Under the pieces are notes generated by a model. The model was not told the origin of the DNA and did no database searches. It saw only the letters and a list, made by a program, of their open reading frames with translations. Of a DNA stretch of 64,000 bases, positions 43,508 through 53,288 are shown in pieces. This stretch comes from Sporotomaculum syntrophicum (GTDB taxonomy: Bacteria; Bacillota; Desulfotomaculia; Desulfotomaculales; Desulfallaceae): the NCBI RefSeq assembly GCF_009932395.1, contig NZ_LSRS01000003.1:260355-324354 (forward strand), given 5' to 3'. Every line of letters starts with the position of its first letter. Within the stretch, counting starts at the first letter, position 1. The position numbers and the translations under genes were made by a program.

Positions 43508-44641
43508 TTAGTAGAGGATGGAATCCATAATCACAACATTATAATTCTCAAGTGCAGGGCCATCTTCAGTTGGTTTAAGCTTACTAAAGGTTACCGGGTA
43601 GCCCAATGTATCTTTGGCAAATTGGTTTAAACTATCCAGACTCTGGAAATCAAAACCTGGATCTTCAATCATTTGTTTAGCCAGTTCGATGGCATATTGA
43701 GGTACGAATACAGTAGCCGGCATGGGCCAACCACCAAGTCTGCCGGTCATACCTGCGGCGGCTGCTTTTTCGCTAATCATTTGATTAAGCTTATCCCAGT
43801 TCCAGGCATCTTCTTCGGAAATTTCCAATCCCATAACGGTGGGGTAAGCTTGAGTTGGTGTAGGACAGCATTGTTCAGCAACCATAAATTTTTCTTTCAG
43901 CGCTTCATCAATAATCACATCATACATCGGGCAGTTTGTCCCAAAAATATTAGTATCTTTACCGTATTTGGCGATTTGGCGGGGAATATCCTCCCTTAAG
44001 AACTGCAGCATTGGTCCTGTTCCGTCACCGGTTTGCGGGTCGGGGGTAACTACCTCAACCCATTGCATACCCAATTGATTGGCGGTTTTTTCCATCATGT
44101 TTTTTCTTTGCGAAATCATTTCTTTGGCCAGATGAGTGGGGAAGGAATAGTGAATTATTGTTTGAGCGCCCATTTCATGTGCCTTGCGAGCAATAGTTTC
44201 GCCTCTGCCAATCATGTCTGTATCCAAATTAACATCTACATATTTTGACATCAGCACGGGGTCGTCCCAAATAGGAGCAGTCATCGTGATAATGTCGGGT
44301 TTTGTTTCTTCCACTTTCTGCAAAGCCGGCAGTAAACCTGATTGTCCTGAAATAACTATAATGGCTTTCATTTGCGGGTCATCGGCCAAAGAAGTAATCT
44401 GGCTTATGGCTGTTTCGATTTCGGTGGAGAAGTTTTCCGGCAGAGTGATGTGTTTAACGATGTCAGGGTACTTTTCAGCCATCATAGCAGCTGTCCTGAA
44501 CTCATCTTCACTGGTGGATAATGTTGGTGTAACGACACCAATTTTGTATGTAACGGTATCATTAGTTACTGTGCTGCCACATCCCGATAAAACACCGGCT
44601 GCGAATAAAAAGCATAATAAAATTGTAATTGTTTTCTTCAT
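43508..44641 (-). CDS. DUF3798 substrate-binding lipoprotein
   Basis: 377 residues with a lipoprotein signal (LLCFLFAAGVLSGCGS, lipid Cys at about residue 21) and AAAGGAGC nine bases before the ATG. The periplasmic-binding-protein fold of the DUF3798 family is indicated by YKIGVVTPTLSTSEDEFRTA, KAIIVISGQSGLLPAL, IIHYSFPTHLAKEMISQRK and NIFGTNCPMYDVIIDEAL. It would capture an unknown ligand outside the membrane for the permeases encoded downstream. Adjacent Cys (EQCCP) are a minor oddity. First gene of the operon, separated from the ATPase by a hairpin. Confidence 0.88.
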   Translation of the reverse strand: MKKTITILLCFLFAAGVLSGCGSTVTNDTVTYKIGVVTPTLSTSEDEFRTAAMMAEKYPDIVKHITLPENFSTEIETAISQITSLADDPQMKAIIVISGQSGLLPALQKVEETKPDIITMTAPIWDDPVLMSKYVDVNLDTDMIGRGETIARKAHEMGAQTIIHYSFPTHLAKEMISQRKNMMEKTANQLGMQWVEVVTPDPQTGDGTGPMLQFLREDIPRQIAKYGKDTNIFGTNCPMYDVIIDEALKEKFMVAEQCCPTPTQAYPTVMGLEISEEDAWNWDKLNQMISEKAAAAGMTGRLGGWPMPATVFVPQYAIELAKQMIEDPGFDFQSLDSLNQFAKDTLGYPVTFSKLKPTEDGPALENYNVVIMDSILY

Positions 44642-44741
44642 TTGTTACTTGCTCCTTTCCTATTAAATTAACTACTGAATACAATAATAATTAAAACATT
44701 CTAACCCGTCCAATTAATATTTTTTATTTAAAAATTAAGTA

Positions 44742-44905
44742 TCATAAGCTTTGTAATATAGACATGGAAAAACAGCAACACCAGGTCCAACTAGGCTTCC
44801 GTTGCCGGCTAGACGTTCTAATGCAGGAACGAATCGGTTTAAAACTTCATCCGACGCTTTTTGCTCCAGGAAAGTGGAATGGGTTATTACAGCTGTGGGT
44901 AACCT
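44742..44905 (-). pseudogene. possible gene remnant, unknown family
   Basis: The minus strand has an open stretch that reads TAVITHSTFLEQKASDEVLN, then RFVPALERLAGNGSLVGPGV and AVFPCLYYKAYDT before TAA. The amino-acid composition is protein-like, but there is no start or ribosome binding site and no family is recognised. It may be the C-terminal end of a lost gene upstream of the lipoprotein gene. Confidence 0.3.
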
Positions 44906-44917
44906 AACAAATATAAA

Positions 44918-45400
44918 ATGCTAAGAATGGGGTGTAAAGGTTTGGAGTTTTCGGATAGACTAACCAGAGGGTTCCTGGCAGGGTTAGTTGGCGGCATCCT
45001 CATGGACATAATAAGTTATATTTCCCTAAAACTTAAAATAGCCGATTTACACCATTCGGATTGGCCAGCCATTATCCTTTTCGGTCATCAACCCACTAAT
45101 ACTATAGAAGCCGTTTTTGCCCTATTAATTCAATTGATATTCGTAGGTTTTTTGGGCATATTGTTTACTTATTTAGTCACCGGACTATTTTCAAACGAAA
45201 ATTACCTTTTTAAAGGCTGGTTATTTGGCGTAATATCCTGGTTTATTATCTATGTAATAACTTTTTTGGCTAAAATACCCGAATTGGCACCTCTTGATAC
45301 AGGCACCGCTATAACGGATTTTATCGCCGGTTCCGTTTATGGCCTGGTTCTGGCTGAAACAATACACCGGTTGGAAAACAAAGTATTTAGAGAAATATAA
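44918..45400 (+). CDS. small integral membrane protein, unknown
   Basis: 160 residues with four hydrophobic helices (about 16-37, 61-87, 97-117, 130-150) and short loops. SDRLTRGFLAGLVGGILMDI at the start resembles a Gly-rich first helix (YqhR-like), but no named family is certain. The start is unsure: ATG at 44918 or 44927, or a TTG at 44942. A terminator hairpin at 45498 follows. It is divergent from the ABC-transporter operon. Confidence 0.65.
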   Translation: MLRMGCKGLEFSDRLTRGFLAGLVGGILMDIISYISLKLKIADLHHSDWPAIILFGHQPTNTIEAVFALLIQLIFVGFLGILFTYLVTGLFSNENYLFKGWLFGVISWFIIYVITFLAKIPELAPLDTGTAITDFIAGSVYGLVLAETIHRLENKVFREI

Positions 45401-45415
45401 TTGTCAAGGATGCAT

Positions 45416-45453
45416 GGGGTCAGGCTTTAACTTGTTTAAATTAACTGTATTAT
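45416..45453 (+). repeat. dispersed GGGGTCAGG repeat, copy 2
   Basis: GGGGTCAGGCTTTAACTTG followed by TTTAAATTAACTGTATTAT. Over 38 positions it matches copy 3 (62252) at about 33. Confidence 0.7.
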
Positions 45454-45497
45454 TTGAATAAACAAGGAGAGAGGAGCTACATAGTTAATTCATAGTT

Positions 45498-45523
45498 AAC
45501 ACGTACAATAAGTACGTGTTTTT
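45498..45523 (+). terminator. intrinsic terminator
   Basis: AACACGTAC AATAA GTACGTGTT is a perfect 9-bp stem, followed by TTTACACTTTT. It ends the membrane-protein transcript. Confidence 0.75.
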
Positions 45524-45670
45524 ACACTTTTGACACAATATTAACTGGATTTGAAATAATCATGTGCCGGAATTTAATAGCGCCTCCAGCTCAATAGAAT
45601 GGCTTTAGACATTCATTTTTTGTGATAACTAAACTTGCTCCTTTTAAGGCTAGTTATTTGCAAATTATAG

Positions 45671-45698
45671 TTGACAAAGACTAATCAAGCAATATAAT
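45671..45698 (+). promoter_or_regulatory. sigma-A promoter of the methionine genes
   Basis: TTGACA, a 16-base spacer, then TATAAT. Transcription would start near 45705. Confidence 0.75.
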
Positions 45699-45815
45699 AC
45701 TAATATCATAGGATTTATGGGAATTGCTATAGCAGTTAAACATTATTGGGTATGCTCTGCTTAAAGGTTAATAAATTTGTTGTCAATTAATCAAATATAT
45801 TCCAAGTAACAATAA

Positions 45816-47132
<1,317 letters not shown>

Positions 47133-47195
47133 TCGGCATGCAACGCTCGGCTGATGTTAACAAACACAGGTTATTACTTGAAAGGGGGGCCATAA

Positions 47196-48113
47196 ATGCC
47201 TATAAAAATTCCGGACAATCTTCCGGCAGCTGAGATCCTAACTAATGAGAATATTTTCTTAATGGGTGAGAAGCGCGCTTTTACCCAGGATATCCGGCCA
47301 CTGCGGATTGTTATTTGTAACCTGATGCCCATAAAAAGCGTTACGGAAACCCAGTTGCTTCGTTTACTGAGCAATTCCCCCCTGCAGGTGGAGATTATTT
47401 TTCTATTTATGGAAAGCCATACTTCAAAAAATACTTCACAGCAACACTTGGATAACTTTTATAACACTTTTGAGGATATTAAAGAGCAAAAATTTGATGG
47501 TCTCATTATAACGGGTGCCCCTGTGGAACAGCTGGAGTTCGAGGAAGTCAGCTACTGGGAAGAGTTGCAGAAAATAATGCAATGGTCTAAATCCCACGTA
47601 TTTTCCACCTTGCATATCTGTGTGGGGGCCCAGGCAGGACTTTATTACCATTATGGAGTTCCCAAATATGTGCTTCAGGAAAAAATATTTGGTATTTTCC
47701 CCCACACGGTAAACAAAAAAAATGTCCCCCTGCTACGGGGCTTTGATGATGTGTTCCACGTACCCCATTCGCGGTACAGCGAAGTCAGGCGCGAGGATAT
47801 CGAAAAGGTAGCCGACCTGGAAATACTTTCCGAGTCGGAGGAAGCCGGCGTTTATATAGTAGCTTCCAAAAATGGACGCCTGATTTTTGTTACCGGCCAT
47901 TCTGAGTATGACGACAATAGCTTGAGGGACGAATACGAGCGGGATGTGGCCAAAGGGTTGGCTATCGCCCTGCCTAAACACTATTTCCCCAATAATGATC
48001 CCGGCCGGCCGCCCCTGGTTACCTGGCGCAGCCATGCTAATTTGCTGTTTACCAATTGGCTTAACTACCATGTCTACCAGGAGACGCCCTACGACCTGGA
48101 TGAATTAAAATAA
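47196..48113 (+). CDS. metA: homoserine O-acetyltransferase, MetA family
   Basis: 305 residues, with AAAGGGGGG upstream. Catalytic residues sit at the standard positions: C142 ([10 protein letters not shown]), H235 and E237 (TGHSEYD), and K47 in [13 protein letters not shown]. Residue 111 in [13 protein letters not shown] is Glu. In this family Glu111 gives acetyl-CoA and Gly111 succinyl-CoA preference, so despite the usual succinyltransferase label this enzyme should make O-acetylhomoserine. That fits the sulfhydrylase gene just upstream. It catalyses the first committed step of methionine synthesis in the cytoplasm. Confidence 0.93.
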   Translation: MPIKIPDNLPAAEILTNENIFLMGEKRAFTQDIRPLRIVICNLMPIKSVTETQLLRLLSNSPLQVEIIFLFMESHTSKNTSQQHLDNFYNTFEDIKEQKFDGLIITGAPVEQLEFEEVSYWEELQKIMQWSKSHVFSTLHICVGAQAGLYYHYGVPKYVLQEKIFGIFPHTVNKKNVPLLRGFDDVFHVPHSRYSEVRREDIEKVADLEILSESEEAGVYIVASKNGRLIFVTGHSEYDDNSLRDEYERDVAKGLAIALPKHYFPNNDPGRPPLVTWRSHANLLFTNWLNYHVYQETPYDLDELK

Positions 48114-48126
48114 TTCAGTAACTCTA

Positions 48127-48157
48127 AGTGCGCTCGCAATAGAGCGTACTTTTTTTA
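48127..48157 (+). terminator. terminator of the methionine operon
   Basis: AGTGCGCT and AGCGTACT pair (one wobble) around CGCAATAG, followed by TTTTTTT. Confidence 0.8.
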
Positions 48158-48264
48158 ATTGCTATGCCTACTGCCGCTGCTTCTCATTTGCCTCCCGAAA
48201 CGTAATAAAAAGTTTGGCCATTAATGATACTAAAACCGCAGACCAAACTATTACTAATCAGGAG

Positions 48265-48293
48265 AAAAAAGCCCCTGTTTTAAAACAGGGGTT
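48265..48293 (-). terminator. terminator downstream of the DUF2680-like gene
   Basis: On the minus strand the perfect palindrome CCCCTGTTTTAAAACAGGGG is followed by CTTTTTTC. Confidence 0.75.
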
Positions 48294-48348
48294 GGCAGAT
48301 ATTTTTCAAGATTTTTATGTAAGGAGAGGTGTATCATCGCCATTTGAG

Positions 48349-48672
48349 CTATTTTGCACTTTGCATCATACCGTTACCCATCATGCCTGAATTATTCATA
48401 CAGGAACCCATCGGGCCAAAACCGTAATTGGCGTGAAAATCACGCATGTAATTGAAATGCTCCTGCCAGGCTTTGGCCTGTTCTGGAGTTACACTGCCGG
48501 CCTTTTGAGCCTGCTCAAGCCAGGCCTGGTGCCATTTAAACATCTGGTCTGCAAACTGCTGATCCTAGACTTTCTGGTCGTTGCCATTAATCGATCCAAA
48601 AGCTGCCGGGGCTGCCAGGGACAAGACCAAAACACCTACTAACGCCAGCAACCAAATCTTATTTTTTCTCAT
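48349..48672 (-). pseudogene. DUF2680-like secreted protein with an in-frame amber codon
   Basis: The ATG at 48672, nine bases after GGAGG, opens a signal peptide (MRKNKIWLLALVGVLVLSLA, then APAAFG). After GSINGNDQKV there is a TAG at 48567-48565. The same frame then continues with DQQFADQMFKWHQAWLEQAQ, KAGSVTPEQAKAWQEHFNYM and a Met/Gly/Asn-rich end to residue 107. The parts before and after the TAG belong together, as in short DUF2680-type exported proteins with a helical repeat of E/Q-rich residues. CAG to TAG is the simplest cause. It is called a pseudogene; read-through is an open alternative. Confidence 0.7.
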
Positions 48673-48786
48673 TATCAATGAACCTCCTTGTTATTTGATG
48701 ATTTGGTTTGTCTGGAGTAATTATATAATAAAGTTATCACGTTTTTGTTACAAAAGGTTAACGGTTTCATAACGTTTGCTATGCTT

Positions 48787-49368
48787 TCACCAGGACATTA
48801 TTTGCGTCTTCCTTTCGATATAAAATGCAAACAAAAGATGTGCAACTAGGTTAGAAAGCGGTGTCTTCCATCCATTTAACCCTAACCCTAAAATACCTGG
48901 CTTCTTTACGACACCCCGACGCATTTGGGGGTTAACCACCCCAACCAAAGGCATCACCAAAAGTGAAGAAAGTAGGAACAAAGCAGAGCCAAACTTTATA
49001 TAAAAAAGAGAATTAGGGCGTTCACTGGTTGAGGCTAGTGTTTTATATAAGGTACTCCAAAATACTGCACCGGAGTAAAACATTATGGCTCCGATAAACG
49101 AAGCAATTATTCCCAGTTTTAAAAATAATGTACCGTTAATAGTTAGGTAGTCAATCCTTGGTAAATGAAATCTTGGTGCTATCCTGAAAAAAGTCTCCAT
49201 AATTATAAAAGCTTTAAAAAACTGCAGCCAGGTGATTGAGTTTGTAAGATAAGTAAAGAATCGTTTCAAAAATCTTATAAGATTCACACCAACCTTAAAA
49301 TATATTTTAACAAATCCATGATGGTGGCCATGTTCATGTTCATGTGTTTGAGTTTCTTTAAAGTTCAT
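48787..49368 (-). CDS. membrane protein with a His-rich N-terminus, unknown
   Basis: 193 residues. The N-terminus has alternating acid and His residues (HEHEHGHHHG, residues 9-18), a likely metal-binding tail. A basic amphipathic stretch follows, then hydrophobic segments at about 84-106, 126-146 and 166-182. No family is recognised. GGGGTAAATAA lies before the ATG. The A/T-rich DNA resembles the intergenic regions more than the neighbouring genes. Metal sensing or transport is a guess from the His tail only. Confidence 0.6.
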   Translation of the reverse strand: MNFKETQTHEHEHGHHHGFVKIYFKVGVNLIRFLKRFFTYLTNSITWLQFFKAFIIMETFFRIAPRFHLPRIDYLTINGTLFLKLGIIASFIGAIMFYSGAVFWSTLYKTLASTSERPNSLFYIKFGSALFLLSSLLVMPLVGVVNPQMRRGVVKKPGILGLGLNGWKTPLSNLVAHLLFAFYIERKTQIMSW

Positions 49369-49498
49369 TTATTTACCCCTCTCCGTTTTTTCAATTAGAC
49401 ATCTTATAATTTCTATGGATTTTGTAGGGTTTGCCTTGTAAATAAAAACAGGCAACTTACCTGCTAAAGATTGTTGTTTATATGCATCACTATAACTA

Positions 49499-49540
49499 AG
49501 AAATATCACAAAACTGTTTCAGAAATATCACATTTTGTTT
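49499..49540 (+). repeat. pair of direct repeats with TATCACA cores
   Basis: AGAAATATCACAAAACTGTT (49499) and AGAAATATCACATTTTGTTT (49521) share AGAAATATCACA. On the other strand they read TGTGATATTTCT, like the TTGTGATA half-sites near the Crp/Fnr gene. They lie about 140 bp before the -35 box. Confidence 0.5.
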
Positions 49541-49675
49541 ATATTCGCCCACTAAGATGCTCACCTGCAAAGAGGAATCACTCATATTCAGGTTGCTTAA
49601 AATTTTCCATATAGTATGTCTATGGTTTCTACAATCTTTGTCCACCTGAAAAATGCTTCAGTACACAATAAATAC

Positions 49676-49705
49676 TTGACTTAACCTATCGACTTTATGT
49701 ATATT
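49676..49705 (+). promoter_or_regulatory. sigma-A promoter of fdhD-nadA
   Basis: TTGACT, 18-base spacer, TATATT. Transcription would begin near 49712. Confidence 0.65.
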
Positions 49706-49750
49706 TATTTTAAGCTTTTAATTTACGTTTGGTAAAAGGAGTGTAGCAAA

Positions 49751-51478
49751 ATGTCTAAACCGGCTGTATATCAGCAGCGAGAAATCACAGTTTATGATAA
49801 CGGTACACTTAAAGATATAAAGGATGCGGTAGTTGAAGAAAAGCCTGTAACACTATATTTAAATCATGTTGAGCTGGCCACGATGATCTGCACTCCAGGT
49901 GCCTATGAAGAGCTAGGGGTCGGTTTTTTACTCAGTGAAGGGCTGCTCGAGGACCCGGACGATATTGTGTCCATAACCTGTCAGGAAGAAGAAGGCCTGC
50001 TCTACATTGAAACCGGCCGGCCGGTTACCCAGGCCGGAAGCTTTCTGCGCCGTCATATAGCCAGCTGTTGCGGTAAGAGCCGGGCCGGTTTTTACTTTAT
50101 CAACGATGCCCGCCAGGTGAAGCCAATTGAATCCGATGTGCAATTTAAAGCTGAAGATTTGTTGGCTGCCATCAACAAGCTGGAGGAAAAGTCGGAAACT
50201 TTTCATCTTACCGGTGGAGTGCACAGCGCCGCACTGGCCGATGGCGCAAATCTGATGTCGAGGTATGAAGATATTGGCCGGCACAATGCCGTAGACCGAG
50301 TTATCGGCAGCGCTTTTTTGCAGAGGATCAACACCGGCGATAAATGCCTGCTCTTGAGCGGGCGTGTTGCCTCCGAGATTCTCATCAAAGCGGCCCGCGC
50401 CCAAATCCCCCTTATTTTGTCGCGCTCGGCGCCAACCGGCTTAACCCTGGATTTGGCCGAAGACTTAAATATAACGGTGGTTGGTTTTGCACGGGGCCGG
50501 CGCATGAGCATTTACACGCATCCCGGAAGGGTCATAACTTCCGGGGAAAGCACCACAATTGTCCAGCAAAACCGGCAGTTGGCTGAAGACATCAAACGCC
50601 TGAAAAAAGAAAAGGACGTATATATTATCGCTCATTATTACCAGCGCCCCGAAGTGCAGGATATCGCCGATTTTGTCGGGGACTCTTACGCTATGGCCGT
50701 AGCCGCCAAGGACTCCCCTTGCGCTAACATCCTGGTAGCGGGGGTGGATTTCATGGCGGAATCGGCCGCGATCTTGTGCCCCGATAAAACGGTGCTGTCG
50801 CCGGAGCCGAGGGCCACTTGCCCGATGGCCAACAGCATCGAGGTTGACGATGTGCTGCAATTCAAACAGGAGCACCCGGATGGCCTGGTGGTTAGTTACG
50901 TAAATACCCCGGCCGGCATCAAGGCGGTTACCGATATATGCGTTACCTCCTCCAACGCGGTGAAGATCATCAACAAACTGCCCCGCAAGGCCCGGATTTT
51001 CTTTATCCCGGACACCAACCTGGGTACCTTTGTGGCCGGCCAGCTGGACCGGGAACTGGATTTGTTCCCCTCCCACTGCCCGACCCACGCCCACATTACC
51101 AAAGCGGATATCCTGCAGCGCAAAGCCGAGCACCCGGAGGCGGAGGTTTTAGTGCACCCGGAATGTGACCCGGAGGTAGTGGCGCTGGCCGATTACGTGG
51201 GCAGTACCGCCGGTATCATCGATTACGCCGTTAAATCCGATAAAAATACCTTTATTATCGGCACTGAATGCGGTGTCTTCCATAAGATACAGCAGCTCAG
51301 CCCCGATAAAGAACTGGTGCTGGCTCAGGATGACCTGGTCTGCCCCAATATGAAGAGCATCAATTTGAAAAAAATCCTCAGCACCCTGGAAACGATGGAG
51401 ACTAAAATTACGGTTCCGGAGGCTACCCGGGAGAAAGCCGCCCTGGCCCTGGAGAAAATGATTGAATATGCGTCTTAA
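49751..51478 (+). CDS. FdhD-NadA fusion: formate dehydrogenase sulfurtransferase joined to quinolinate synthase
   Basis: 575 residues in one uninterrupted frame, with AAAGGAGTG before the ATG. Residues 1-262 are FdhD: HVELATMICTPGAYEELGVG, the sulfur-carrying Cys pair in ASCCGKSR (C106, C107), TGGVHSAAL, YEDIGRHNAVDRVIG and VGFARGRRMSIYTHPGR. Residues 268-575 are NadA: YIIAHYYQRPEVQDIADFVG, GVDFMAESAAILCP, RATCPMA (C357), SHCPTHAHI (C443), HPEC, GTECGVF and LVCPNMKSIN (C531). C357, C443 and C531 are the 4Fe-4S ligands. There is no Met between 253 and 314 and no ribosome binding site at the join, so NadA is not made separately. FdhD passes sulfur from a cysteine desulfurase to the Mo/W cofactor of formate dehydrogenase; NadA makes quinolinate for NAD. 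A regulator and desulfurase follow. Confidence 0.93.
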   Translation: MSKPAVYQQREITVYDNGTLKDIKDAVVEEKPVTLYLNHVELATMICTPGAYEELGVGFLLSEGLLEDPDDIVSITCQEEEGLLYIETGRPVTQAGSFLRRHIASCCGKSRAGFYFINDARQVKPIESDVQFKAEDLLAAINKLEEKSETFHLTGGVHSAALADGANLMSRYEDIGRHNAVDRVIGSAFLQRINTGDKCLLLSGRVASEILIKAARAQIPLILSRSAPTGLTLDLAEDLNITVVGFARGRRMSIYTHPGRVITSGESTTIVQQNRQLAEDIKRLKKEKDVYIIAHYYQRPEVQDIADFVGDSYAMAVAAKDSPCANILVAGVDFMAESAAILCPDKTVLSPEPRATCPMANSIEVDDVLQFKQEHPDGLVVSYVNTPAGIKAVTDICVTSSNAVKIINKLPRKARIFFIPDTNLGTFVAGQLDRELDLFPSHCPTHAHITKADILQRKAEHPEAEVLVHPECDPEVVALADYVGSTAGIIDYAVKSDKNTFIIGTECGVFHKIQQLSPDKELVLAQDDLVCPNMKSINLKKILSTLETMETKITVPEATREKAALALEKMIEYAS

Positions 51479-51504
51479 AATATACACGTTTGGAGATGTA
51501 ACAG

Positions 51505-51954
51505 GTGAAATTATCGACTAAAGGCAGATATGGACTGCGGGCTATGATTGAATTGGCCCAGAGCACTGAAGAAGGCCCTATTACTATCCATAGCATTGCC
51601 TCGCGGCAAGACATACCCGAGCGCTACCTGGAACAGCTGATGGCGCCGTTAAGAAGAGCGGGACTGGTGAAAAGTGTGCGTGGTTTTCAAGGCGGCTATA
51701 TACTCGTCAAAAATGCCGAAGACATTACGGCCGGAGATATTATCCGGGCGCTGGAGGGACCGATTGCTCCGGTAGAATGCGTTAGCGAAGTCAGTCCTGA
51801 AGCATGCGAACGCTCCGAACATTGTGTAACCCGGGATTTATGGATAAAAATGAGAGATTCCATCGCTGAAGTGTTGGATGCCTATTCTCTGGCCGATCTG
51901 GCCGGGAAAACGCCGAGAACAGCAGCCAGGGAAGCTTTTAGATATAAATTATAG
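51505..51954 (+). CDS. Rrf2-family regulator, IscR-like
   Basis: 149 residues from a GTG start after GGAGATG. The winged helix (1-80) has MKLSTKGRYGLRAMIELA, the recognition-helix region IPERYLEQLMAPLRRAGLV and VRGFQGGYIL. Three Cys at 92, 101 and 107 (VECVSEVSPEACERSEHCV) match the Fe-S ligands of IscR, so it should carry a 2Fe-2S cluster and report on Fe-S supply. It is placed 26 bases after fdhD-nadA and 33 before the desulfurase gene, so all three are probably one operon, likely repressed by the holo-form. Confidence 0.92.
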   Translation: MKLSTKGRYGLRAMIELAQSTEEGPITIHSIASRQDIPERYLEQLMAPLRRAGLVKSVRGFQGGYILVKNAEDITAGDIIRALEGPIAPVECVSEVSPEACERSEHCVTRDLWIKMRDSIAEVLDAYSLADLAGKTPRTAAREAFRYKL

Positions 51955-51987
51955 GTCCTAGCAGCGAAAAACATTGGGAGGTATTTT

Positions 51988-53145
51988 ATGAAATCTATAT
52001 ATATGGATCATAGCGCTACCACACCGGTAGATAAGCAGGTCTTTGAGGCGATGGTGCCTTACTTTACTGAAATATACGGTAACGCCGCCAGTGTCCACTC
52101 CCAGGGGCGACAGGCCTCCCGGGCGGTAGAGCTGGCCCGTGAACAGGTGGCCGCCTTAATCGGGGCTTCTCCGGAGGAGATTATTTTCACCAGCGGAGGC
52201 ACCGAAGCTGACAATCAAGCCATCATTGCCTATATGCTGGCCAACCGGTCTAAAGGGCGTCATATAATAACGTCGGCCATCGAGCATCATGCCGTCCTGC
52301 ATTGCTGCGATTGGTTAGCCAGGCAGGGCTTCGAAATAACCGTATTGCCGGTTAACCCGCTGGGAGTTGTAGAACCCGCTACGCTGAGCAAGGCGCTGCG
52401 GCCCGATACGGCACTGGTTTCGATCATGCATGCCAATAATGAGGTGGGCACACTGGAACCAATTGCCGAGCTTGCCGCTATTGCTCACGAAGCGGGGGCA
52501 GTTTTTCATACCGATGCGGTGCAAACCGTTGGCAAGATCCCGGTTGATGTACGGGAATTGGGGGTCGACCTCCTCTCCGCTTCCGCCCATAAGCTCTATG
52601 GACCAAAAGGGGTAGGCTGCCTGTATTCCAATAAAAAAGTTGGCATCACCGGTTTTGTGCATGGCGGAGGGCAGGAAAACGGCAAACGTGCCGGCACCAC
52701 CAACGTCCCTGGGATAGTAGGCTTTGGTAAGGCAGCTGAATTAGCCGGTCAAAACCTACCCGTCCGGGCGGCCAAGTTAACTGAGTTAGGACAGCGTTTG
52801 ATTAAAGGCCTGCTGAAGGAGATACCTCACACTCGCTTAAACGGCCACCCTACTGAGCGCTTGCCCGGCAGTGTTAGTGTAAGTTTTGATTATGTTGAAG
52901 GAGAGTCTATTTTATTGATGTTGGATAGCTACGGGATCATGGCTTCCAGCGGTTCTGCCTGCACCTCCGGGTCAACAGATCCGTCTCATGTCTTATTGGC
53001 TCTGGGCATCCCCGTGGAGTCTGCACACGGTTCCCTGCGCTTGACGATGGGCAAGGACAATACCGATGCTGATGTTGATCGAGTGCTTGAGGTGTTGCCA
53101 ACCATCATAAAAAAATTGCGCGCCATGTCACCACTGGGACATTAA
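51988..53145 (+). CDS. cysteine desulfurase (NifS/IscS family)
   Basis: 385 residues, GGGAGG eight bases before the ATG. Class V PLP enzyme: MDHSATTPVD at the start, FTSGGTEADNQAI, EHHAVLHC, MHANNEVGT, FHTDAVQ, SASAHKLYGPKG (PLP K202) and the catalytic Cys in SGSACTSGSTDPSH (C325) on a long loop, the group I IscS/NifS type. It takes sulfur from cysteine. With an IscR-like regulator upstream and both a FdhD domain (which receives sulfur from IscS) and an Fe-S enzyme in the preceding gene, it is the natural sulfur donor for both halves of the fusion. Confidence 0.93.
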   Translation: MKSIYMDHSATTPVDKQVFEAMVPYFTEIYGNAASVHSQGRQASRAVELAREQVAALIGASPEEIIFTSGGTEADNQAIIAYMLANRSKGRHIITSAIEHHAVLHCCDWLARQGFEITVLPVNPLGVVEPATLSKALRPDTALVSIMHANNEVGTLEPIAELAAIAHEAGAVFHTDAVQTVGKIPVDVRELGVDLLSASAHKLYGPKGVGCLYSNKKVGITGFVHGGGQENGKRAGTTNVPGIVGFGKAAELAGQNLPVRAAKLTELGQRLIKGLLKEIPHTRLNGHPTERLPGSVSVSFDYVEGESILLMLDSYGIMASSGSACTSGSTDPSHVLLALGIPVESAHGSLRLTMGKDNTDADVDRVLEVLPTIIKKLRAMSPLGH

Positions 53146-53288
53146 AGCTTCATACGTTTTTTGCAAAGTGGCTTTGAGCTGCTTTTCTTTGCGACTGATC
53201 TATAACAAGCTTAAATGTTGAGATAAGTATGGTTAGTATACAATAACGCTTAGATATGCGCACATACAGAAAGGAAAGGTGAACAGGA

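Larger units (their letters stand above)
49369..49750. other. promoter region of the fdhD-nadA gene
   Basis: No gene is seen. The region holds two 22-base-spaced direct repeats (49499-49540) and a promoter at 49676-49705, then a short leader ending in AAAGGAGTG before the start codon. Confidence 0.6.

Noticed and set aside
50574-50576. Internal TTG start that could make NadA separately
   Set aside because: The in-frame TTG near residue 275 has no ribosome binding site in the 20 bases upstream, so the fusion is the better reading.
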